This document shows positions 34,918 to 46,899 of a stretch of 64,000 nt of DNA, piece after piece. Below the pieces are notes generated by a model that made no database searches, was not told where the DNA came from, and saw only the letters and a program-made list of their open reading frames with translations. The translations under genes were made by a program, and so were the position numbers. Position 1 is the first letter of the stretch. Each line of letters begins with the position of its first letter. The stretch covers positions 35,373,871 to 35,437,870 of the forward strand of contig CM047813.1 in the NCBI GenBank assembly GCA_026214975.1, read 5' to 3'. This DNA comes from Gentiana macrophylla (taxonomy: Eukaryota; Streptophyta; Magnoliopsida; Gentianales; Gentianaceae).

Positions 34918-35124
34918 ATCCGTTTGGTCCGGTTTTAAAGGGTTTTATTTTTATAAATTGGAACCAAATTTTATTAAACGGTTTGGTTTTTTTTTTCTTT
35001 TTTGAAGGGAACGGTTTGGTTTTTAGTTAAATAAAACCGACCAAAAACCATGGTTTATACCTTTACGGTTTGGTTCGACCGGTTGGTTTGGTATTCAGAA
35101 TTTTTGTTCACCCCTAATCCAAAT

Positions 35125-35228
35125 GCTGGAATTCGTGTATAAGTCTTAATAGAATCAACCCTATGAAAAGTCGATTGTAGAATAAAAATCATGTGTCTCG
35201 CAGAGTCAATTCAACTGTGATACATAAA
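35125..35228. other. Short unassigned DNA between the two nests
   Basis: About 100 bp between the right hAT duplication and the solo LTR start at 35229. Before the hAT insertion it was contiguous with 15609, upstream of the uL5c gene, and may have been part of its promoter. Confidence 0.55.
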
Positions 35229-36920
35229 TGTAATGCCATGTTTCCGGACACCGAGTCCTTATCCGGAAAAGAACGGCATGTATAACATTAAATAAATTCA
35301 ATGTTATACGTAAGCCTCTATTACGTTGTATCGAGTTTAGCAAAAAATGAAGTTAAAAGACTCGGGTGAAATTCATAAATGATACTAGAATAGAAATTTA
35401 AGCATACTAATGATACAAGGTTTATCTTAGAACCACGATAATTCAAATCTTACAAATACGATGTCTCAAAAACAAATACAACATATCTATCTTACAAAGT
35501 CTCCAAATGAAATACAACAAGTGTCTTGAAAGAAAGATGCGTAGTTTGGTACATCATACATAATAAAAGAGAAATGAAAACATCAAATAAGCATCATCAA
35601 ACGTCGTCCTCAAAATATTCATCAAACTCTTGCTCAACATCTTCGTCTTCTCACCCCACAAAGCATACAACAAACAATGCAATGGACGTAAGTACATAGG
35701 TACTTAATAAAGAGGTCGAAGCTATTGATTCAATTAAGTTCATAAAGAAAGGTACACTTTTTATCAGGTTATCTTTGTTGAAATAAACCCATCGGTTTGG
35801 ACCGGATCCGACCGGGTCGGATCATTTCAACTATTTCTTTATGTTTTTACATATAATAAATGACTTTTATATTATTATATATTTGTTCATTTAACGGACC
35901 AATTATGATATTGTATATAAGATAACGTCCTTAGTATTAAACTGTGATAGAGAAACCATGATAGTGATTATGGTTGATGAGATCTCAAATCACTTTAATT
36001 AGTTTGATACTTAAATGTGTTTAGCCGTATGTACTATTAATTAGGACATTAATGGTTAGACTAGCACGTATTAGATGTCTTTTATCTTTTGAAGATAGAG
36101 ATAGATCTCGTCCATTGAAGTGTAGGGACACTTGGACTGTACGTGGACGTGTATTAGAGAATGCGTATGTTAGATTGACCCACTTACATTAATAAGTGTC
36201 ACACTATGTGGCGGTTGTATAATTATCCTAAAACCGGAGTCTTCATGGCATCACGGTGTGGATTGTTATACTTTGACACTATTGAGGTTTCCCTTAGTTG
36301 TGGGGCGATCAAGAGGTAGTGATTGGGTGTGATACTGACGCATGCGTACGATTCATGTTGCTCGTCCGGAAATCACGTATCCTAATGGTAGGAGTAAATA
36401 TCCGAAAAGGCCTTCTTATAAGGAGTGTCTAGCTCTCGTGAATCTTTGCAAAGTGGGAGTAAATGAGTTACTTCGAGAGAGCATGATATCTAGATTATAA
36501 GATGCGTTCATTAATGTACTGACACTCGAAAACGACTGTATGGATATTATTACAGCGATAGGATTATATTTACATGGTAACCATTTCACATGAAAGGTAG
36601 TAGTCATTGCATTTGACTCTTCCGATGATTGGGGGTCATGACGTGTTGCTAGACGCTATTCATGATCGTTAAGTATGAAGGGCATTTTTAGTGCATGTTC
36701 ATTGTGCCTACGGCCAATATATTCGGAAGTCTATCTGCCTATCTGGTCACACATAAGAACATCTAGCCGGATTAAAATGCGGTTATTGTGATAACCAAAT
36801 AAGGGAACTTTTTATCTCGACTATAAAGTGTTATAGTGATAAATTAATATTGTGGTATTTATTTATTGTGATAAATATAATACAAGATATTAATTATGTT
36901 GATTAATTAAATATACATAT

Positions 36921-37500
36921 TATCATTTTTGGTGACTTGATCTCTAAACTGGTGGAACTAATATGTGAAACTAGGATTGAGAATGATGGTCAGTTCACTA
37001 AACTATATTCAGTTATGTGAAAGTTAGTTTGATGAAGTGCAACTGAGTTTCTTCTGAAGTTAGCAGTCGGTTTGCTGAGTTTTGCTGAGTATAAGTGGGT
37101 TCTACATCTGAGCAGTTGATTACAAGTCTGGAAGAGTCAGTTTTTGAGCTGAGTTTACATCTGGTGGATAACAACTGGAGTTGGGGTCTACATCTGGGGT
37201 ATTTATGACAATCCCGACAAAGATCTTTGGCGGTTAGGGTTAGGGAATTGTGCCTATAAATACCAATGTTGTAATCAATGAAATGTGTGTTAATTTCACG
37301 TGTGAAATACCTTGTAACTTTATGCATAATAAAATATCTTCTTTTCTGTTCGTGGAGTAGTCGGCACAACGCCGGAAACCATGTTAAATCACTGTGTTCT
37401 CTTTTTTTCTGTGTTTTATCAATTTCCACCATACTTTATGTTTGCATTGCATCTGTTTTAATCTTTCTTAAATTGCAAGTTTCTCATCCGCATTTTAACA
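36921..37500 (+). mobile_element. 580-bp solo LTR nested in the copia solo LTR
   Basis: The interruption is bounded by a perfect CATAT duplication (36916-36920 and 37501-37505). It begins TATCATTTTTGG (TG mutated to TA) and ends CATTTTAACA. A TATA box (CTATAAATACC, 37254-37264) is followed by leader-like sequence. The length and promoter suit a small copia LTR. Confidence 0.88.
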
Positions 37501-37611
37501 CATATTTAATATGTAAGGGGCGCATATATGTGTATGTGTGATACACATGTATTTCAAAATTAATTATTCATAGTATTATATTATCATGTATCAATATTGG
37601 ATATTAATATT

Positions 37612-37614
<3 letters not shown>

Positions 37615-37687
<73 letters not shown>
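37615..37687. repeat. (AT)n microsatellite
   Basis: Pure AT tract of about 36 units next to the left edge of the 37689-38310 insertion. The Ile-Tyr reading frames on both strands here are artefacts. Confidence 0.97.
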
Positions 37688-37688
<1 letters not shown>

Positions 37689-37689
<1 letters not shown>

Positions 37690-38310
37690 GATAATGTCGA
37701 AATTATCACAATGTTTCGAGGTTGGTGTAAATGGTGGATATCCGCTACGTAAGTGTATAAGGGTGGTGGTGTATGGTGGTGCACGGTGGTGCTGTGGAAT
37801 TACGGTGACTGAAAGTGGTGGTACAAGTAGAAATAGAGAGAGTAAATAATTTGGCAGAGTAAGCCTTAGTTTTTGTATTAATGCCTCCCCTGATAAGGTT
37901 ACAAGGTGCCCTATTTATACGGAAGATGCCGACCAAAGTTCGGCTTATTTACAAATAATGACAAACATATATTTATCTACACTAGCGAGCTCGTAGAGGA
38001 GCCAGTAGGTTGCGCCCCTGATGACCTCGCTGATCCTTGTATCTTTTATGTCCTTGATTTACCAGACTAGTGGTAGCTTCTTCCTCTAAGTATCATGGGT
38101 GAGGTTGATGGCGGATCTGATTGTCTGGATATATGTGGATCAGTCCCTAGCCCGATCTCGCTCCTCATGGAATCGCAAGGCTATTAGCGGGGCCATAATC
38201 CCCTGATCTTAATGTGGTTAGTATAATGCAAACTTCGTGGCTATCGGCACTATGACTATCGGTGGAGCCGAATAGAGATCCGCGGCCCATATTGCAGTGT
38301 AGGCATAACA
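37689..38310 (-). mobile_element. 622-bp solo LTR, minus strand, nested in the copia solo LTR
   Basis: Absent from the homologous LTRs at 39565 and 56160. On the minus strand it begins TGTTATGCCTACAC and ends GACATTATCA, with a TATA box GTATAAATAGGG at about 37920. Flanks are TATAA (37684-37688) and TATAG (38311-38315), a 4 of 5 match, plausible for a slightly mutated target duplication. Confidence 0.72.
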
Positions 38311-39564
38311 TATAGATATATGCATGTAATATATATATATGTGATATATACACATGTATAATTGATATATAGGTAATATAATAAAGATATATTCAATATT
38401 AGGTATTGACAATATATATCTTGGAAATATTTAATATAAGATATTAGATATTAATGAGATAAATTAATCAAATATACTTTCCTTATTTTATTAGGAAAAT
38501 GTTTTCATTCTCCCTACTCTACTCAAGACTCTTCTCCAAGGCAATTAAAGGGGCTTGGGGCGCCACCTTCACCTATTTAAGGGAAGGGGGTGTCAAGTTC
38601 TTTTGTACAAAAATTGCAAGAGAGATATTTTAGTAGAAAATACTTGAGAGCATCCTTGAGAGTTTGAGAGAGAAAATATCGGTCTAGCAACCGAGTTTTT
38701 CTAGCAGCAATCCAAGGTGGGATTCCGGCGGGTTGTTCATGTGGATCAACAGTAGAGGCTGAACGCTTGGGCGGCTCTGCGCACTACTACTCTTTCGTAG
38801 ACGTTAAAACTTCAATCTTTTAGATCAGCAAGGTATATTCTTCGTTTACTTCTTTTATATTTGTTGCTTGAACGAAGTCGATCTTGGTAAAATGAAATCA
38901 AATTTTAAATTCCGTTGCATTCGTATTGATTTCTTAAAAATCTTTATAAGCCCTACTCAACTCTAGGGTTCACTTCATGCTCATCAACATGTCATGGAAT
39001 CCTACTTGTTCTAGCTTAACTTATCTGTACTACATCATCATTCAAGGGCATTACGCATGGTGCTACTCACCACGAAGTATCATGGTGCAACCTATTAGTG
39101 GATCACACCAATAGCCACGGGCTAGCCCCAATAGTGTACATGTTCGGCGAAGTCCCTCTGTACTTAGGGTCTTAGTAACCTATAGAGTTATTCATTTTTA
39201 CTTACCGCCCACACATAGCGATATAGACTTGTGTCTTACCAAGAATAACATGATGCTTAGTCTTTTAGCTACACAAGTACGTATATTATTATTCATTAAA
39301 TAGCCATATAACCGACCTGAGTGCTTTCAAGGAAAATATCACTTAACAGATCTACTCCCTAACTTAAAGAACTGGACACAACATCCTAAACACATACACA
39401 GATATTGATAAATACTAATTCATCAAAGCATTAGTCAATCATGCTCTTTCGACGGTCCCAAACTTCAACTCTTAATAAGAATCCAATTGGGTGCTTGAAC
39501 TAAATGCATCAGAAGCTTAATCATGGATTGTTCATGTTCATTTAATGTTATTAGATCAAGAAAC

Positions 39565-41505
39565 TGTTGAAATAGTGTCCTAAACCCAATCGGGTTGGAC
39601 CGGATCCGACCGGGTCGGATCATTTCTACTATTTCTTTATGTTTGTACATATATTAAATGGCATTTATGTTGTCATATATATGTTCTTTTAAAGAACCAA
39701 TTATGAATTGTTATATGATAACGTCCTTAGTATTTTAAACCGTGATAGAGAAACCATGATAGGCGATTATGGTTGATGAGATCTCTAATCACTTTAACAA
39801 GTTTGATACTTAAATGTCTCTAGGCTGATGTACTATTAAACAGGACATTGATAGTACAAACAGACTAGCACGTATTAGATGTCTTCATGTTTTAGGGCGG
39901 TGATAGATCTCGCCTATCGAAGTGTAGAGACGCTTGGACTGTACGTGGACGTGTATTAGAGAATTAAATGCGTTAGGTCGACCCACTTACACGGATAAGT
40001 GTCACACTATGTGGCGGTTGTGTAATTATCCTTTGGATCGGAGTCTTCATGGCATCACGGTGTGGATTGTCATGCTTTGACACTATTGAGGTTTCCCCTA
40101 GCCACGGGGCGATCATGCGGTAGTGATTGGGTGTTATACTGAAGCATGCGGAGTATACATGATTGGTCGTCCGGGAATCGCGTATCCTATGATTGGGATC
40201 GGATATCCGAAATGGCCTTCTTATAAGGAATGTCTAGCTCTCATGAATCTTTGCAAAGTGGAGGTAAACGAGTTACTTCGAGAGAGCATGATATCCAGAT
40301 TATAAGATACGGTCGTTAATGTTTGACACTCGACGTACGACCGTATGGATATTATTACAACGATAGGATTGTAAGTTACACGAATCGCTGTTTCACATGA
40401 AAGGTAGTAGTCATTGCATTTGACTCTTCCGATGATTGGGGTCACGGTGTGTTGCTGTGACGCTATCCGGGATCGTTAGGCATGAAGGGCATTTTCGTAA
40501 TTTGCACTTTGTGTCTACGGCCAACATATTCGGAAGCCTATCGGGTCACACACATATGAACATCTAGCCGGATTAAAATGTGATTATAGATGATAACCAA
40601 ATAAGGAAAGTTTATCTCATACTATAAAGGTTATAGTGGTAAATTAATATGGTGGTATTTATTTATTATGAATAAATTAAATACAAGATATTAATAATAT
40701 TATATTAATTAAAGAATATTTCGGATGCCAATTTATTGGCATATGGGGCGCAACTTATTAGTGTATAAGATACACTTGGATTGTGTAATTTAATTAATAA
40801 TATTACCATATATTAATATAAGATATTAACATATGAATATATATATGTTCACCACACGTGAATTGCATATAGGATATGCATGTTCACATTTGTGATAGAT
40901 ATATATGTGTAGATTTATATTTGTAATATATATATGTGATATATACACATGTGTAAATTGATTTATGGTAATAAGATAAATATAGTCAATATAAGACATT
41001 GACAATATCTTGGAAATATTTAAATTAAGATATTATAATTAAATGAGATAAATCAATCAATTATATTTTTCTTATTTTATTGGGAAAATATTTTCTTCTC
41101 CTCCACACTATATGGGGCGCCGCCTACACTATAAATAAGAGGTGGGTGTCAAGCTCTTTTGCACAATCACAATTCCAAGAACTAATAGTTCTTGTGTAAA
41201 ATAGAGAGCATCCTATAGAGAGTTGGAGAGTGGGGAAAGGGCCGGGTCTAGCAACCGGAGTTTTCCAATAGCAATCCATGATGGGATTCCGGCGGTCGCT
41301 CGTGTGGACTAGCGGTGAGAGGCCGAACTCTTGGGCGGCTCTATGCAGAACTACTCTCTTTAGACGGTCAAAGCGTCGATCTTATAGATCAACCAAGGTA
41401 ATCACCGTCTTTAGCTCGTTTGTTTATTGCTTAAACGAAGTCGATCTTGGGCCGATAGGAAATAAATTTTAAATTCCGCTGCGTTCCCGCGTAGATTTCC
41501 TAACA
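39565..41505 (+). repeat. 5' LTR of the 18.5-kb copia
   Basis: 1941 bp with TATA-like CTATAAATAAG at 41129-41139. Short open frames at 40123-40305 and 56717-56899 are the same non-coding LTR segment. Confidence 0.95.
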
Positions 41506-41506
41506 G

Positions 41507-41522
41507 TGGTATTGGAGCGAGC
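41507..41522 (+). promoter_or_regulatory. Primer-binding site of the 18.5-kb copia
   Basis: TGGTATTGGAGCGAGC lies one base after the 5' LTR, a variant of the initiator Met tRNA complement. Confidence 0.85.
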
Positions 41523-41635
41523 TTCGAGCTTAAGCAATAAGCATGTTATATTGCGTAGTTAATTTTATCGTTTAAATCACATAATTAAAAGATGAAAGAT
41601 TTTTTATTCACAAAAGTGATACATGAAAAGAAAAA

Positions 41636-41755
41636 AAAACGAGATCGGGTGGTACTCGGCCGACTGGCGGCGGCGGCACCACCACCGGCGGCGGCTGAGC
41701 GGCGGCGGCGGCAACATGGCAACCTGCTGCCGGCAGTCGGTTGACCGGTCAATGC
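41636..41755 (+). other. GC-rich leader segment of the 18.5-kb copia
   Basis: GGCGGCGGC and CACCACCACCGG repeats in an otherwise AT-rich leader, untranslated in my reading. It precedes the nested element by about 190 bp. Confidence 0.6.
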
Positions 41756-41945
41756 TTGCGGATCTCCAAATTTTTGTTTTGTGTATTTTGTGATTCAATA
41801 TGGTTCATAGTTGTGATTGGTAATTCCTCCTTTGTTTAGTTGTGTCATGTGGCTAACCAATTGTTCAAATAGTTTGGGCCATTGAGATGCCACATGACAT
41901 TAAAATAATGATGGTCTTTCCAAACTTTGTTTGGAATAGGCCTAG

Positions 41946-43789
41946 TGTTAGGTGTAGTGCCCGAAATATAATTGTTTTTGGACAGAATTAATAATTCATC
42001 TTATTATATGCATGTGTGCTTATAATTAAGACACTACTGAAAACCCTAAGTACCTCGTTTATGTAATCACATAACTTTCGATTGTATGGCTATACACAAG
42101 AGGATTGAGTTAGTGAGATGTACTTAAAATTAACTTAGTCCGTAGCGCCGATTAATCTGAGTATGGGTCTCATGATTAATTTGCTAATAATGCGCCTGAA
42201 CACTTTAGGTGTGATGATCTTATCCGGACTTTATCGGTAATAGGTACTAGTGGGGCATTTATATATGATGATAATCATATAGAATTTTGGACCGATTTGA
42301 TTTGAGTTCTCGATATAATTCCGTTCGAGAAGTCTTATCGAATCACAAGATGATCATATATGGATTAATCTCAATCTGAGGTGATCACAGACATTTAACT
42401 AAACTAGGGTAGAGTTTGATGTGTTAGTAAGGATCACTTCAAAGTATGTGGTCCAACACTTCGTTGGCTCTATTCGGGATGAGTGAGTAGTGCATGCTAT
42501 CACGATATGGAATACATTCCTTCCTCTCGAAGTAGAGACAGATCCCTTATTTGTTAGCCCTGAGAAAATGATCGATCGGCCGAGTTCATATTTAGACTAA
42601 TTAGCTACTAGTCGATATGTGAACTAATTGATCACCTGGAGGAGGGGTTAATGGTGAATAAGGATAAGATATTCTCGAGTCGGGTTCACGGAGACTTCCC
42701 ACCGTAAATGGACGATCATGGAGGATTTATCCGTATGTAATGATTATATCGGTGGGCGCTTTCGACTCATAAATTGAGTGTAAGTTATCTATATTCGATA
42801 GAGTTCGATTTGGGTTTATGGTGGTGTAATCCCGAATTAATAGGTTGGATATAATTATTCTCATCGATGAATAATTTTTATTCGATTTATTGTAATTTCT
42901 CGAATATGGTGTCCAATGGCCCCGACGCGGCTCCTCTAATATAAAGCATATAGGTTTCGTCGTTTGTTGCTTCAATTATAATTAAATAGTGGATTGGGCT
43001 ATTTAATTTGATATGTGGATTAATTGTTTAGTTGGACTAAATAATTAAATACACGAAAAAGACATTTTTCTTTGACTCTACTTCAAATTAGTGTGTTGAC
43101 CTTTTGACCTAATTGGTCAAATATGGTTTTATGCGTGTGAACCTTTTAATAAAAGGTGGCGCCACTTTGTAATGTTAATAATTATTAGAAATTAGTTTTC
43201 TTGGATAATTATTTGACATATGATTTATCTTTTATTTGTTAAATGATAATTCATGGAATATTAGTTAATAATATGATTTATCCTAATTTGTTTGGGATAA
43301 TTATTTTATTTATCTTTTATTTGGAAAAATGATTAATGTAATAATTATCTCTTAATTATTTAATCTTTGGAGGTTAAGTTTTACACTCCTATATAAAGAG
43401 AGTTCTTCCAAGCCTTTTGACACACAAAAATATTAACACGCCATTAGTGTAAGAATATAGCTTGGAATTTTCGGCTATAGTTCTTTGGGTTTCGAGTTGG
43501 AATAATCTTGGGATTATTCCGGTAGCATATCAAGGAGGTCCGCGCGGCGGGAAACACCATCCACCTGGTGTTCTTTGGGAGACACACGTTGGAAGGCCGT
43601 GGCTTCTCAAAATACGTGTTCTTGGAGATCTATCGTTCTTGGAGTTAATCACCATAAAAGGTAGGCTCCTAAACCCTTGTAGGTTTAGATCTTTTATTTA
43701 TGTATTTTGTTTCGTTTAGATCTAGATCCGATACTTCCGCTGCGTAATCGGGTCAATCTATGATTGATCCGACGATATTACTTTTAACA
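41946..43789 (+). repeat. 5' LTR of the nested copia
   Basis: 1844 bp with TATATAAAG at 43390-43398 as the likely promoter. Confidence 0.95.
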
Positions 43790-43791
43790 AG

Positions 43792-43804
43792 TGGTATCAG
43801 AGCC
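43792..43804 (+). promoter_or_regulatory. Primer-binding site of the nested copia
   Basis: TGGTATCAGAGCC, a perfect initiator Met tRNA complement, two bases after the LTR. Confidence 0.92.
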
Positions 43805-44087
43805 TTTTTTCTAACGATCAAAGTATATGAATTTTAGATCTTGGAGTGGAAAAGCATGTTTTAGATGTTTTATTTCGTTTTTTTTGGTAAAATTCGAATT
43901 TAATCATGATTGTATGCTTGTGATTGTTGTGGTTGAAGAGATGGATTGGGGTTGGTATTATTTACTCGTTAGATCTATTGTAAACTCATATAAATTCGTT
44001 TATATGAGTATAAGAAATTTTGTAATTTTAATTTCCAAGAAGTAGATCTGTTTTGTTGTTGTTCCGTTTTTTTATTTTTTCCCGGAG

Positions 44088-44600
44088 TTTGAGCCGTTGA
44101 AACGACAATCCCTCCGGTCAGAATGCAGAATAAAAGTTGAAGAACATGCCCTCAAAATTTCGTGACGATCGGAGTCGATCTCGATGTCCGATCGCTGCTA
44201 TAAAGTTGCTGCTGTAACAGAAAAGCACAGCAGGCATTAAAACCCTAGCTGTGAGTTCGTCGAATTTCTGGAAGAGATTGGACCGTTGAAACGAAGATCC
44301 GACCGTTCAGATCGACTACCATGGAGTTATGAACAAGTCTTAAAAGTTTAAGGTCGATCGGGATTTGTCTCGATGCCCGATCGTCCCCAGGAAGACACTG
44401 TTGCGCCGCAGTTATAAACAGATGCAGCAGTTAGATCGGCGGATTGCTGGAGAAAATTGGACCATTGAAACGAAGATCCAACCGTTCAGATTAAAGTAGG
44501 CGGAGTGAAGAACAGATCCATAAAGTTTCATTACGATCAATGTTCGTTTGGATTTCCGATCATCGATAATACGCAGCAGCAGCAGATTAGAAAATAGTAA
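44088..44600 (+). repeat. Three ~185-bp tandem repeats in the nested copia leader
   Basis: CCGTTGAAACGA and its close variant recur at 44094, 44283 and 44462, each followed by an ATCC.ACCGTTCAGA-like block, GATCG-rich sequence and a GCAGCAG-type stretch. The copies are diverged and non-coding. Confidence 0.82.
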
Positions 44601-46184
44601 ACCCTAGTTAGGGTTTGTGTTTTTTTTAATAGGTTAGATACGGGGTACCAACGATCCATCTCGGTGTTTATTTTTTCCGTTATTTTTCGTGTATGATCGA
44701 AAATTGTATGATATAACCGGAAAATTACCATGACATGCATCATATCATGATTCCACTCCAATGCATACATGTAGCTAGTTTATTTCGAATAAATTAGGCA
44801 TGTATAACTCGAATAATTAGTATGAATGCTTATTAATTTAATATGTGGTAGTTAAATAATAAGTAGCTAATTATAAAAACCGAGGACCCGGGTTTTGTCA
44901 ATCGTTACGATTTTAGTGATGGATTCTCGGTGAATCCCACTTGGATAAATCGTTGAGCTTTTCGGTGATGGCTTCTTAGTGAACCCACCTTAAACAGAAA
45001 CGAGATTACGCTTTGGGTTACAATTTAGAAATCGGAGAATCTTAGTACATGGGTTCGGAAATGGTCTAACCATGGTTGGGCGAGTTCAACCGAGCTTCGC
45101 TCAATCGACTCCCTCCACGTGATGTACGTTACAACAGTTCGACAGGACTTAGCATAGCCGATAAGCCTTCGGGCTAAACGGGGCTTCTCTTGCCGGATTG
45201 GCCTGAACTGTCACATATGTTCCAACGAATAAGACGGCGTAGGCTTGCCTACATAACCGACCCTATTCGGAGTACTTTGATTTATTGTTTCTTATTGTCA
45301 AGACCGCAACCATAATTTGTAAACCCACCACTTTTTTCAAAATATTGAGTGGGAGCGGGGAAGGCGACAGCCAACCCCACGGCCTCTACTATAGATGCAA
45401 GCACGTGAGAGAAGGGTGACGCCTCGAGCCGCTTTGATTTCGGCCCCCTACGGTTGGTGTTCACCCCTATCAAAATTCAAGGCTTGATCTCCGAAAGGAT
45501 AGGATTTTGGGTACTCGTCGGGTCACTGACCGACCCTACGGCGGCATACTCGGGGCGTACTTTGAGGTCTGATATAGTAGGTCACACTCATTATGGATAT
45601 TTTCGAAATATCTAGGCTAGAAAAGGAAGGTAATCAGTGATTAAGTTCCGGGATGTCTGATTCCCGTGAGATGTTTGATTCTCGAAGATTAATCACTGAG
45701 AGAGATTGTCTCAGTTTAACTATCACCTCTTTGACCTACCCTACGGCGGCACTGAGGTGCGAGGTTAAATCCTTGGAATGGTAGGATAAACTCTTTTATA
45801 GTTTATTATTCCTAAAATAAATCTAGTAGTGATAAATTTATTTTTGAATTTAACTTTCTGTCATTTTATTTACAACTAAATCTCTAGGTTACTAAACTGT
45901 TAGTAAGAGGACTTCAATAAAAATGTGGAAAGTAACAAGTACGTTGTAATTATCAATAAATGCAGTTAACTTTTCAGAAGAGATTTTTCTCTTGAGGCTT
46001 TAAAAACTTAAGTGACATAGTACACGTATGTCACGGGTGTCACTCGTGTTGAACGAGAGACGACCATACTTAGCTTACAAAAGATGACATAGGACTATCA
46101 GACAAAATTCATTTAGTGAATTTTAAAAGTGTAATTACACATCAAATTTCTAATTGGAAAATTGGAAAATCATATACATAAGAC

Positions 46185-46475
46185 GTTGCTAGTTAGACGG
46201 TATTTGGAACCGATAAACTAGTGGGAGCCTTAGCCTTATGATTTGTTGTTTTTCTGAATCATTAGAAATGTGTAATGGACTGCACTAGAGTTTTTCCATT
46301 CATTGGAAAAACAAGAATAAGCGTTACTAGATAGACAGTATTTGGAACTGATAAACTAGTGGGAGCTTAGTTCTGGGGATTTTCTGATCTTTGAAAAATC
46401 ATAAAAACAAAGTGTTGCTAGTTAGACGGTATTTGGAACCGATAAACTAGTCGGAGCTTTGGTCTTATGATTTGA
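46185..46475 (+). repeat. Dispersed GATAAACTAGTGGGAG repeats in the nested copia interior
   Basis: A ~40-bp phrase with TTGGAACCGATAAACTAG recurs at 46185, 46323 and 46414, each preceded by GTT(G/A)CTAG.TAGAC. It lies upstream of the pol remnants. Confidence 0.8.
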
Positions 46476-46899
46476 CGATTAGAAAAATCGATAGTCCAAG
46501 CAAGTAACACTAAACATCCCACAGTTCAAGAGTAGAGTATACTCAAACGAACTGCTAGTTCAAGACTGTTTCCATCTAAGGAAAGTCGAGAATGGGAAAG
46601 AATGTTCATACGTGTTAGTCATCTAAACTAAGTAGTTTTAAGGCTAAACCGGAAAATTAATAAATTGGAAATTAGAAGATAAGGAAAGTGATTTCGGATC
46701 ACTGACCAATGAATCCTTAGCTATTTTCTTGAAAGCTAAAGTTCTTTGGAAGAACTAGGTAGCTTTGCATTAAACGATAAACAAAATAGACAACGGGCAG
46801 TTATTTCAGATAGACTAGTGGGAGTGATATAAGGAAATGAATCTCGGATTCAATTCTTGAGTATCACAGAAAATTCATTTTCTATTTTCGGATTCGTTG

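Larger units (their letters stand above)
15618..35116. mobile_element. Non-autonomous hAT-type element, split by nested insertions
   Basis: Left terminus TAGGGGTGAA at 15618 and right terminus TTCACCCCTA ending 35116 are perfect 10-bp inverted repeats. They are flanked by a perfect 8-bp duplication ATCCAAAT (15610-15617 and 35117-35124), the length diagnostic of hAT transposition. Subterminal sequence on both sides is rich in CCGGTTTGGTTCGAC-like words. Removing the nested solo LTR leaves about 1.5 kb (15618-16086 plus 34079-35116) with no transposase, so it is non-autonomous. A T-rich stretch at 15862-16080 resembles a damaged Stowaway MITE but lacks a second end. Confidence 0.92.
35776..38939 (+). 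mobile_element. Solo copia LTR (family of 39565), carrying two smaller solo LTRs
   Basis: Starts TGTTGAAATAAACCCATCGG and ends GATTTCTTAAAA (the usual TAACA end has mutated). A perfect 5-bp duplication ATCTT flanks it (35771-35775 and 38940-38944). It aligns along its length with the LTRs at 39565 and 56160. Subtracting the two inner insertions and their duplications gives about 1.95 kb, matching the 1.94-kb LTRs of the full element. Confidence 0.93.

Noticed and set aside
37584..37849. Ile-Tyr repeat frames on both strands
   Set aside because: Again an (AT)n tract, spanning a transposon junction.
37689..38310. Host gene fragment on the minus strand
   Set aside because: Absent from the two homologous LTRs, flanked by a near-match duplication and TG...CA ends, so a solo LTR fits better.
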